Part shown: positions 56,684 to 64,000 of the stretch, in pieces
Position numbering within the stretch: position 1 is the first letter of the stretch
How the letters are laid out: the number at the start of each line of letters is the position of its first letter
DNA from: Erysipelotrichaceae bacterium
GTDB taxonomy: Bacteria; Bacillota_I; Bacilli_A; Erysipelotrichales; Erysipelotrichaceae
DNA length: 64,000 nt
Assembly (NCBI GenBank): GCA_030694975.1
Contig: JAUYTU010000017.1
Coordinates: 100,469 to 164,468, forward strand
Reading direction: 5' to 3'
Program-made: the position numbers and the translations under genes
The notes under the pieces: generated by a model
Seen by the model: only the letters and a program-made list of their open reading frames with translations
The model's database searches: none
What the model was told of the DNA's origin: nothing

Positions 56684-58204
56684 CTAAATGCCTTTCATCT
56701 TCTTAAACAAATCAACAAATGTTTTCATGACCAACATCATGCGTCCGTCTAAATCTTCTGAAATAACTTTTTTCTCATTGAGTTCGGAAACAATTTCCGG
56801 ATGCTCTTGTTTGAAGTATACATGCATTTCAGCTTCAAACTTTTTGATGTCCGAAACTTCGAGGGTTTCTAGGAAACGATGCTTAGCACTATAGAGTGAT
56901 AATACTTCAAGTGCCAGTTCCATCGGAACATATTGACCTTGTTTTAATAGTTCGGTCAACCGGGCGCCGTGATCAATAACTCGTTTAGTTGCGCTATCCA
57001 AATCTGATCCAAATTGAGCAAAAGCCAATAACTCACGATATTGAGCCAACTCTAGTTTCAATGATCCTGCGACTTGTTTCATCGCCTTGGTTTGAGCAGC
57101 TGAACCTACACGAGATACCGATAATCCACTGTCAACCGCCGGACGGACGCCGGAGTTAAACAATTCAGATTGTAAGAATAACTGGCCATCCGTGATGGAA
57201 ATTACATTGGTCGGAATATAGGCACTGATATCACCGGCCAGGGTTTCAATAATTGGAAGTGCGGTCAATGAACCGCTTCCGTAATTTTCATTAAGTTTTG
57301 CGGCACGTTCAAGCAAACGCGAATGCAAATAGAAGACATCCCCCGGATACGCTTCACGTCCCGGTGGACGACGTAATAACAAGGACATGGTGCGGTAAGC
57401 GACCGCATGTTTGGAAAGATCATCATAAATGATGAGGACATCTTTACCTTGTTCCATCCACTCTTCACCAATTGCACAGCCCGCATAAGGTGCAATGTAT
57501 TGCAAAGGAGCCATCTCCGAAGCGGTTGCTGCGACGATGGTCGTATATTTCATAGCATCGTGATGACGCAGCTTTTCAACGATTTGTGCAACTGTTGAGG
57601 CTTTTTGGCCAATTGCTACGTAAATACAAAGCATATTTTGGTCATGTTGATTAATGATCGTATCAATGGCTATTGCTGTTTTGCCGGTTTGACGATCACC
57701 GATAATCAGTTCACGTTGTCCACGTCCGATCGGAATCATGGAGTCAACGATTTTCAAGCCAGTTTGAACCGGTTGATGAACAGATTTACGGGTCATTACT
57801 CCAGGTGCAACACGTTCGACCGGGCGGAATTTCTTCGTATTGAGTGCTGGGCCACCATCAATCGGCACTCCTAAAGCATTAACAACGCGGCCAAGAAGTT
57901 CGTCGCCGACCGGAACTTCAACGATTCTTCCGGTAAGACGTACTTCATCGCCTTCTTTGATGAGACTGTCCGAGCCAATCAATACAGCTCCGACATGATC
58001 TTCTTCAAGGTTTAACACCATTCCGACAACATCGTGCGGAAATAGTAAAAGTTCACCCGCCATTGCATTGTTTAAGCCGTGCAATAATGCAATACCATCC
58101 CCAACGCTGATGACATACCCGACATCATTAGCCTCTAGGCGGTTTTCATAGTGCTTAATCTGATCTTTGATTAACGCACTTATTTCTTCAGGTCTTAATT
58201 CCAT
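56684..58204 (-). CDS. atpA: ATP synthase alpha subunit
   Basis: 506 residues. P-loop [10 protein letters not shown], with the Arg finger in [10 protein letters not shown]. Non-catalytic nucleotide-binding subunit of F1. Four bases after atpH. Confidence 0.98.
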   Translation of the reverse strand: MELRPEEISALIKDQIKHYENRLEANDVGYVISVGDGIALLHGLNNAMAGELLLFPHDVVGMVLNLEEDHVGAVLIGSDSLIKEGDEVRLTGRIVEVPVGDELLGRVVNALGVPIDGGPALNTKKFRPVERVAPGVMTRKSVHQPVQTGLKIVDSMIPIGRGQRELIIGDRQTGKTAIAIDTIINQHDQNMLCIYVAIGQKASTVAQIVEKLRHHDAMKYTTIVAATASEMAPLQYIAPYAGCAIGEEWMEQGKDVLIIYDDLSKHAVAYRTMSLLLRRPPGREAYPGDVFYLHSRLLERAAKLNENYGSGSLTALPIIETLAGDISAYIPTNVISITDGQLFLQSELFNSGVRPAVDSGLSVSRVGSAAQTKAMKQVAGSLKLELAQYRELLAFAQFGSDLDSATKRVIDHGARLTELLKQGQYVPMELALEVLSLYSAKHRFLETLEVSDIKKFEAEMHVYFKQEHPEIVSELNEKKVISEDLDGRMMLVMKTFVDLFKKMKGI

Positions 58205-58208
58205 AACT

Positions 58209-58748
58209 TCACCTGCTTCCTTTCAATAACTCATGTCTTAAGCTATCGATCTTATTTTTCAATGATCCGTCCATGACGATATCATCGACAACTACTCGAA
58301 CACCCGATAACAATTGCGGGTCTAATTTGTTAGTAAGTTCTACATTCAATTTCATCTTTTGTGAAATTGATTCTTCGATACCCTTGATTTCAATACTATC
58401 CAACAGACGTGTTGAGTAAACAACGCCTTCTTTGATTCCATTGCTCTGATTACAAAGAATGTGAAATTCTTTAGCAATTTCTATAAACTGATTCACTCTG
58501 CGTTTATCAATCAACAGGCAGAAAAAATTAACGATATCACGATCGATTCTACTTGAGAATATCTCTTTGAATACCTTTTTCTTCTGATTGGCCTCAACGC
58601 GGATATGACTGAAAAAATCACCGATTTGAGGATCTTGTTGGAAGACCTGCTGAACCAACCGCATTTGCTGTTGCCACAGATCTACTTTGTTTGATTCGCA
58701 AGCAAACTCAAAAAGGGCCTGCGCATACCTGCTCGCGACCTTTTCCAT
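58209..58748 (-). CDS. atpH: ATP synthase delta subunit
   Basis: 179 residues. N-terminal helical bundle ([11 protein letters not shown]) and C-terminal [11 protein letters not shown] segment, which links the b subunits to F1. Its start shares one base with the atpF stop. Confidence 0.95.
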   Translation of the reverse strand: MEKVASRYAQALFEFACESNKVDLWQQQMRLVQQVFQQDPQIGDFFSHIRVEANQKKKVFKEIFSSRIDRDIVNFFCLLIDKRRVNQFIEIAKEFHILCNQSNGIKEGVVYSTRLLDSIEIKGIEESISQKMKLNVELTNKLDPQLLSGVRVVVDDIVMDGSLKNKIDSLRHELLKGSR

Positions 58749-59257
58749 TAGTTAACAGCATCCTTAATAAATCTCTCCACAGCTACGCGGTCAGAGGCTT
58801 CATCCATACGGTCTTCCATTAGTTTTCCGGCTGCTAATAAAGCGACATCGACGATTTCACGGTGAATATCCGTTTCCATTGCCAATCGCTCAGCTTCCAA
58901 CTGACGTCTGGCAGTATCCAATTTTTGCTGAGCCTCACGACGAGCATCCGAAACCAACGTATCTTTGATACGTTTTCCTTCGGAGACTCCGCGTTCGATG
59001 ATCTTAACTGCTTCGGCAGATGCATGACGCAATTCCGCGATCGCATGTGCTTTGCTTTGTTCAGCTTCATCCTTTAATAATCGGGCATCCTCAATCTGCT
59101 GTTGAGAGTGTTGAGCCCGCTTTTCCAAATATTCCGACACCGGTTTCCATAAATAGCGTTTAAACGCATATAACATGACACCAGTCGCGGATAACTGGAC
59201 CAACATCGTTCTAAGATCTGGGAATAGTTTTCCCATGATATCGATATCGATCATCAT
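58748..59257 (-). CDS. atpF: ATP synthase b subunit
   Basis: 169 residues. One N-terminal span (about 18-36) then a long charged coiled coil through most of the protein. Peripheral stalk. GGAGGTGA precedes two adjacent ATGs. Confidence 0.95.
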   Translation of the reverse strand: MMIDIDIMGKLFPDLRTMLVQLSATGVMLYAFKRYLWKPVSEYLEKRAQHSQQQIEDARLLKDEAEQSKAHAIAELRHASAEAVKIIERGVSEGKRIKDTLVSDARREAQQKLDTARRQLEAERLAMETDIHREIVDVALLAAGKLMEDRMDEASDRVAVERFIKDAVN

Positions 59258-59285
59258 CCATCACCTCCAAGTGAAACAACAAAAC

Positions 59286-59537
<252 letters not shown>

Positions 59538-60251
59538 TTATTCCTCTACGGGAAGTTCATTCCCGATAAATACCGTAGTTAATGAAATAAATACAAACAT
59601 TTGAATAAATCCGACGAACACATCGAAGTATGCGTGCAATGCCGGAGCGATAATCGGACCAATAAAGTCAAACTGGCCAAGAACCGGGATAAATCCAATC
59701 AGAATGTGTGAGACATATCCAGTAAACGTATAAAGTAACGCCATAATAATTCCGCCACTGGTTATATTACCAAACAAACGTAATGACATAGATATCAGAG
59801 GCGCAAAAGTTCCGAATATATTCATAACGATAAAAGGCGGATACGGTTCAATAAAGCGATGAAAGAACTGCTTTAATCCTCCCGTAATATACACCGTCCG
59901 TTGAATCATAATGAACGTAATCAGTGCCAGTGTCAATGTTACACTATAGTTCGCGGTTGGTGGTGCCAGACCAAACAAACCGGATATATTACTGATAAAC
60001 AAATACAAGGCTAGTGATCCGATGTAAGGTGTGTATGCTTGAGCTGCTTTTACACCCATGTTTCCTTGAGTGACACTTGTCATCATTTGAACATACAACA
60101 CACCGAGAAGAACTATGCCTGTAGGTTTTTGTAATGGATCTGCACGAACAACTGCCCGATTAACAATATAAATCAACATCAGAATGATCGCTGTAACGAT
60201 TAAAATCGAAAATACTTCTACTTGAAGCTGTATTTGTAATCCTACTGTCAT
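59538..60251 (-). CDS. atpB: ATP synthase a subunit
   Basis: 237 residues from the ATG at 60,251 (MTVGLQIQL), behind AAAGGGGTGAT; the longer frame reaches back into atpI. About five to six spans; the essential Arg is in SLRLFGNITSG. Forms the ion half-channels against the c ring. Confidence 0.95.
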   Translation of the reverse strand: MTVGLQIQLQVEVFSILIVTAIILMLIYIVNRAVVRADPLQKPTGIVLLGVLYVQMMTSVTQGNMGVKAAQAYTPYIGSLALYLFISNISGLFGLAPPTANYSVTLTLALITFIMIQRTVYITGGLKQFFHRFIEPYPPFIVMNIFGTFAPLISMSLRLFGNITSGGIIMALLYTFTGYVSHILIGFIPVLGQFDFIGPIIAPALHAYFDVFVGFIQMFVFISLTTVFIGNELPVEE

Positions 60252-60258
60252 AGCTGCA

Positions 60259-60618
60259 TCACCCCTTTCGTTTGGATATGTGAATTTCTGACACATATAC
60301 TCCGTATTTTACCATAACCAACCCAACCGCTACTAGATATATGTTAAATATTTTTGTGAAAATTATCCCAAAGTACAAAGCTAATCCCATAAGTCCAAAA
60401 TTCAATACTGCGAAGAAAATAAATCCCATCATTTTGAATTTTCCCTGAAACAATAACTGATCATAATAGTAAGCAGATAAGCGCAAGGTTATTTGACCAA
60501 CAAATAGTCCTAACCATAAACCTAGGCCAAAGTCGATTCGCCAAAACAACAGTAATAGTCCAACAATAAAACCGAAAATTGCTGTTTTATTGACAATATT
60601 TTCCAGAAATTCTCCCAT
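60259..60618 (-). CDS. atpI: ATP synthase I-like membrane protein
   Basis: 119 residues, four spans, charged C-terminus HISKRKG. Fits the AtpI/ATP synthase subunit I family, which helps assemble the c ring. It shares one base with the atpZ stop. Confidence 0.8.
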   Translation of the reverse strand: MGEFLENIVNKTAIFGFIVGLLLLFWRIDFGLGLWLGLFVGQITLRLSAYYYDQLLFQGKFKMMGFIFFAVLNFGLMGLALYFGIIFTKIFNIYLVAVGLVMVKYGVYVSEIHISKRKG

Positions 60619-60806
60619 TAGTTATCACGCGTCCAATCAATAAGGTATTTAAATGCACTGGCAACACCCATCAGACAACCGATAATGGTCAGCCAAGGCG
60701 TTGTATTAAAAACTCCATCCAGCCATAATCCTAACAAGGTGGCCAACGTTATCATACCGCCGATCGCAAAGCCCAATTGTAATGCGACAGCCAGTGCTTT
60801 TTTCAT
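60618..60806 (-). CDS. atpZ: AtpZ/AtpI small membrane protein
   Basis: 62 residues, two spans with the LGLWLDG and GCLMGVASAFKYL segments of the AtpZ family (PF09527 type), linked to divalent-cation transport or c-ring assembly. It shares one base with upp. Confidence 0.85.
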   Translation of the reverse strand: MKKALAVALQLGFAIGGMITLATLLGLWLDGVFNTTPWLTIIGCLMGVASAFKYLIDWTRDN

Positions 60807-61426
60807 TATTTTGTTCCGAAAATACGATCGCCAGCATCGCCCAAACCAGGAACGATGTAGCCGATCTCATTTAGTTTTTCGTCCAAAGCAGCCAGATAAA
60901 TATCAACATCCGGATGATCGGCTTCAATACGAGCGACCCCTTCCGGTACACCAACTAAACAAACCAGTTTGATCATCGTACATCCACGATTTTTAAGTGA
61001 TGAAATCGCTGCGGAAGCGGAACCCCCGGTAGCCAACATTGGATCAAGCACCATAACGACCGACCCCGGTGAGTTTGATGGAAATTTAGCATAGTATTCA
61101 ACCGGTTGCAACGTTTCTTCATTGCGATACAACCCAACATGCCCTACTTTGGCGGTCGGCATTAAATTCAATATACCGGCAACCATTCCCAATCCAGCAC
61201 GCAGAATCGGAACAAGCACGATTTCCTTGGCCATTTCGAAGGTATTACATAATCCCATCGGTGTTTCAACGGTTACGGGTTTTACTGGAATATCTCTTGA
61301 AATCTCATAAGCCATCAAGCCTGCGATCTCTTCGAGGTTATCACGGAAATCTTTTGTGCCCGTGGTGACACTGCGCATAATCGCTAACTTATGCGTAATC
61401 AGCGGGTGGTTTAATACATGCAACAT
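60806..61426 (-). CDS. upp: Uracil phosphoribosyltransferase
   Basis: 206 residues. PRPP site [13 protein letters not shown] (about 130-142) and the uracil-binding C-terminus [13 protein letters not shown]. Pyrimidine salvage. Between glyA and atpZ, as in many Bacillota. Confidence 0.97.
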   Translation of the reverse strand: MLHVLNHPLITHKLAIMRSVTTGTKDFRDNLEEIAGLMAYEISRDIPVKPVTVETPMGLCNTFEMAKEIVLVPILRAGLGMVAGILNLMPTAKVGHVGLYRNEETLQPVEYYAKFPSNSPGSVVMVLDPMLATGGSASAAISSLKNRGCTMIKLVCLVGVPEGVARIEADHPDVDIYLAALDEKLNEIGYIVPGLGDAGDRIFGTK

Positions 61427-61437
61427 TTTTCTTCCTC

Positions 61438-62661
61438 CTATTTATACAACGGATATTGATCCGTGAGTCGTTTCACTTGAGTTAATACTTCATCCAAGAC
61501 TTCTTGCTTGTCGCCTTCTTTAACAACAATTGCGATCCAACGGGCGATTCGACGGAATTGTTCTTCTTTTAATCCGCGTGTCGTCATAGCTGGAGCTCCC
61601 AAACGGATACCACTGGTAATAAATGGCTTCTCCGTGTCGTATGGAATCGTGTTTTTATTGCAGGTGATCCCCACCAAGTCCAAGCGATTCTCAGCTTCTT
61701 TTCCAGTCAACGAGAAATTCGTCTTTACATCAACCAACACCAAGTGATTGTCAGTTCCTCCGGATACGATCCGAAAGCCTTGCTTACTTAATTCATCGGC
61801 CAAAGCTTTTGCATTGGCAATGACTTGCGACTGATATCCTTTAAAATCGGATTGAAGGATTTCATAGAAACTTACAGCTTTGGCAGCGATGATATGCATC
61901 AATGGTCCGCCTTGCATTCCCGGAAAGACATTCTTATCTAATTCAGAAGCAAACTCTTTCTTACACAAGATGATTCCACCGCGCGGGCCGCGCAACGTTT
62001 TATGCGTTGTTGATGTTACAAAATGAGCATAGGGTACCGGCGAAGGATGATGACCGGAAGCTACCAGGCCGGCGATATGTGCCATATCGACCATCAGATA
62101 AGCACCAACCTCATCGGCGATTTCACGGAACCGTTTAAAATCGATGATTCGCGAGTAAGCGCTGGCACCAGCAACAATCAACTTCGGTCTTACAGCCAAT
62201 GCTTTCTCACGAACATCCTCATAATCAATCGTTTCATCTTCTTTTTTTACGCCATAACTGACGAAGTTATATAGTTTTCCGGAAAAGTTCATCGGATGTC
62301 CATGAGTTAAGTGACCACCTGAACTTAAATCCATTCCCAAAATCGTATCATTGGGTTTGCATACTGTCATATACACCGCCATATTGGCCTGTGAACCAGA
62401 GTGAGGCTGGACATTGGCATGTTCACATCCGAAAATCTCAACCAATCGTTCTCTAGCTAAATCTTCAACGACATCCACATATTCACATCCGCCATAATAG
62501 CGTTTATGTGGATATCCTTCGGCGTATTTATTAGTCAGTACACTACCCATAGCCTCAAGTACGTCTTTTGAAACATAATTCTCTGATGCAATAAGTTCAA
62601 TGTTATGCCGTTGGCGACCCAACTCATGCGCGATCGCCTGTTGTATTACAAGATCTTTCAT
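61438..62661 (-). CDS. glyA: Serine hydroxymethyltransferase
   Basis: 407 residues. The PLP lysine is in [28 protein letters not shown] is the N-terminal signature. Converts serine and tetrahydrofolate to glycine and methylene-THF. Its start overlaps the stop of the upstream fused gene (ATGA). Confidence 0.98.
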   Translation of the reverse strand: MKDLVIQQAIAHELGRQRHNIELIASENYVSKDVLEAMGSVLTNKYAEGYPHKRYYGGCEYVDVVEDLARERLVEIFGCEHANVQPHSGSQANMAVYMTVCKPNDTILGMDLSSGGHLTHGHPMNFSGKLYNFVSYGVKKEDETIDYEDVREKALAVRPKLIVAGASAYSRIIDFKRFREIADEVGAYLMVDMAHIAGLVASGHHPSPVPYAHFVTSTTHKTLRGPRGGIILCKKEFASELDKNVFPGMQGGPLMHIIAAKAVSFYEILQSDFKGYQSQVIANAKALADELSKQGFRIVSGGTDNHLVLVDVKTNFSLTGKEAENRLDLVGITCNKNTIPYDTEKPFITSGIRLGAPAMTTRGLKEEQFRRIARWIAIVVKEGDKQEVLDEVLTQVKRLTDQYPLYK

Positions 62662-63713
62662 TTGTCCTCCGCCTTTTCGATTTCAGCAATTTTATGAATG
62701 CGACGTTGATGCCGCTCATCTTCACTAAACGGGGTATTAAGCCAGACGTTCGCAATTTTAAGCATCGTATCTTCACTTATGACCCGACCGCCCATCGCTA
62801 ACACATTACTGTCATTGTGCAACCGCGTGACCTCCGCAACCGTGACGTCATTCACCAATGCACAACGGATTCCGTTTACTTTATTGGCAGTAATTGAAGC
62901 ACCAATACCTGTTCCGCAAAAGATGATGCCTTTATCGGCTCGACCTTCACTGACAGCTTTTGCCGCCGGATAAATAAAATCGGAATAGTCTACACTTTCA
63001 TCTCCTTGAGTACCGAAATCTTCGACTTCGTATCCCCATTCGTATAATTTTTGCTTAAGTACTTCCTTATGTGCGACTCCGCCATGATCGGCCGCCAATG
63101 CAATTTTCATTTTGCCTCCCTCGCCAACAGAAGTTTCGACTTCTTCGAGTCCAATGGGTCCTTCTCGGACCAAAATAAGTTTCCCTGCGGTAGCATCGAT
63201 AATTGTTGACTTGGTTTCGCCACTGACACCCACAACAACCGCATCAATTTTACCTTCAAACATTTGAAGAACTTCATCGGTAGACATTGCTACTTTCTCG
63301 CCACTGAAATTAGCACCCGGGACATACAGAGGCCCGGTTTTGCGAATGATACTTATCAGCCACGGATCATCCGGCATACGAATAGCGACGGTCGTTTGAC
63401 CATCACTTTTCACAGAATTTTTCTTATTAAAAATAAAAGTCATAGCACCGGGCATCCAGCGCTTAATCAGCTTCTGATCGCGACGGTTCAAACGGACATA
63501 ATCACCGATCTGATTCTTCGCGCTAACCATCAAAATAAACGGTTTGCTTTCCGGTCGATTCTTAACTCTTGCCAGCTTTGCAATAGCTTCAAGGTGACCG
63601 GCTTTTATCGCCAACCCATAGACAGTGTCGGTAGGAAGGGCAATAATTCCTCCTTGATTGAGGATGGAGACAATTTCTGTAACATCTTCTTTTTTCAATA
63701 CCAATGTTTTCAT
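62658..63713 (-). CDS. Fused TsaC (YrdC/Sua5-type) and ribose-5-phosphate isomerase B
   Basis: 351 residues from the ATG at 63,713 ([10 protein letters not shown]). Residues 1-195 form a YrdC/TsaC domain, [14 protein letters not shown] and KNRPESKPF being its motifs; it makes threonylcarbamoyl-AMP for the t6A tRNA modification. Residues 202-351 form a full RpiB: ADHGG, the active-site Cys in FCGTGIGAS and the His in RLHNDSN; it interconverts ribose- and ribulose-5-phosphate. In relatives these are neighbouring separate genes (often with an arginine phosphatase between). No stop codon separates them here, and an internal ribosome site precedes the RpiB ATG. The order tsaC, rpiB, glyA, upp, atp is kept. 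Confidence 0.93.
   Translation of the reverse strand: MKTLVLKKEDVTEIVSILNQGGIIALPTDTVYGLAIKAGHLEAIAKLARVKNRPESKPFILMVSAKNQIGDYVRLNRRDQKLIKRWMPGAMTFIFNKKNSVKSDGQTTVAIRMPDDPWLISIIRKTGPLYVPGANFSGEKVAMSTDEVLQMFEGKIDAVVVGVSGETKSTIIDATAGKLILVREGPIGLEEVETSVGEGGKMKIALAADHGGVAHKEVLKQKLYEWGYEVEDFGTQGDESVDYSDFIYPAAKAVSEGRADKGIIFCGTGIGASITANKVNGIRCALVNDVTVAEVTRLHNDSNVLAMGGRVISEDTMLKIANVWLNTPFSEDERHQRRIHKIAEIEKAEDK
63108..63120 (-). promoter_or_regulatory. Internal ribosome binding site and ATG for RpiB inside the fused frame
   Basis: GGGAGG (63,115-63,120), four bases, then ATG (63,108-63,110), the exact position where a standalone RpiB ([11 protein letters not shown]) begins. It may allow a separate 150-residue RpiB. 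Confidence 0.65.
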
Positions 63714-63875
63714 GTGATTCACCATTTTCATCAATTTATTTTAACATATTTTTTGCGTGTATTTTCATCAAAAAGCCAATCGCGTCAAACACCTATTCGA
63801 TTTTCTTATAGTTTACCAACAGAACCAATTATACTCAAATAAATAAAACGGTTATTTCGCAGATAATTTGTCAAA
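63714..63875. other. Gap between tsaC-rpiB and the IS30-type element
   Basis: 162 bases without a gene. A minus-strand TATAAT (63,828-63,833) and a TGTTAAAAT box nearer the start are possible promoters for the long tsaC-to-atpC operon; neither has a good -35. The left terminal repeat of the IS element probably lies between about 63,840 and 63,880 (GTTGCACTTAATTTGACAA type), so the operon promoter may sit right beside it. Confidence 0.35.
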
Positions 63876-64000
63876 TTAAGTGCAACACTCAGTAGAATTT
63901 GACTCAATCATTTCCAATGGTGTTGAAAATTCAATACATTTTCTAGGCCGGTTGTTTAGTAGGGCTAGCTTTTCACTTAAATCTTCTTGAGTCGTTTTGG
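63876..64000 (-). mobile_element. IS30-family transposase, C-terminal end (partial)
   Basis: The last 41 codons before a TAA at 63,876 read ...SEKLALLNNRPRKCIEFSTPLEMI..., the LNNRPRKCL-xx-TP motif that ends IS30-family DDE transposases. The rest of the gene lies beyond the right edge. The stop is followed closely by AT-rich sequence that would include the terminal inverted repeat. Confidence 0.8.

Overview
The window reads as a chromosomal segment of a low-to-moderate GC Gram-positive-type bacterium (Bacillota, possibly close to the Erysipelotrichia/Haloplasma/Izemoplasma side; that placement is inference and weak). Support comes from gene order typical of the phylum: rpsF-ssb-rpsR with gdpP-rplI-dnaB, walJ-htrA-rlmH, tilS-hpt-ftsH-hslO-dusB-lysS, and glyA-upp-atp with DUF1146 and an mreB-type gene downstream. 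Cell-wall genes (mreB type, M23 peptidase) and ispD are present. TGA is used as a stop, so this is not a recoded Mollicute. No rRNA, tRNA or CRISPR array was seen.

Region 1 (1-19,916) is a maltodextrin/glycogen island. A surface lipoprotein amylase and a binding-protein-dependent ABC importer (MalE, MalF, MalG; the ATPase is cut by the left edge) bring in oligosaccharides. Cytoplasmic GH13 enzymes (alpha-glucosidase, neopullulanase, pullulanase), a phosphorylase, a branching enzyme and phosphoglucomutase process them, and HPr closes the block. Three exact matches to the catabolite-response consensus lie at its two main promoters. Intrinsic terminators and stem-loops divide the transcript.

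Region 2 (20,112-32,384) holds an unknown membrane protein, an Fpg-like glycosylase without the usual N-terminal proline, a P-loop kinase, rlmH-htrA-walJ, an M23 peptidase, and the replication/ribosome cluster dnaB-rplI-gdpP-DUF2232-rpsR-ssb-rpsF, then ispD.

Region 3 (32,460-36,810) is the most striking part: a promoter, a cobalamin riboswitch with its own terminator, a membrane-anchored DUF4430 (transcobalamin-like) protein, an ECF transporter S component, a PduO-type cobalamin adenosyltransferase, and a B12-dependent class II ribonucleotide reductase. It looks like one route from vitamin capture to coenzyme to dNTP synthesis.

Region 4 (36,900-43,177) has a PQQ-type sugar dehydrogenase-like lipoprotein and a two-component system next to an FtsX-type ABC transporter, which resembles a peptide/antibiotic-sensing module. 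Region 5 (43,280-50,391) is the tilS-to-lysS cluster. Region 6 (50,438-53,963) holds an orphan MazF/PemK-like protein, an unknown membrane protein, a truncated MOSC reading frame, an mreB-type gene, DUF1146 and a CPBP protease.

Region 7 (54,036-63,713) is a compact 13-gene run, tsaC-rpiB (one fused frame), glyA, upp, atpZ, atpI and the eight F-ATPase subunits. The c subunit carries a Na+-binding-type signature. The right edge cuts an IS30-family transposase.
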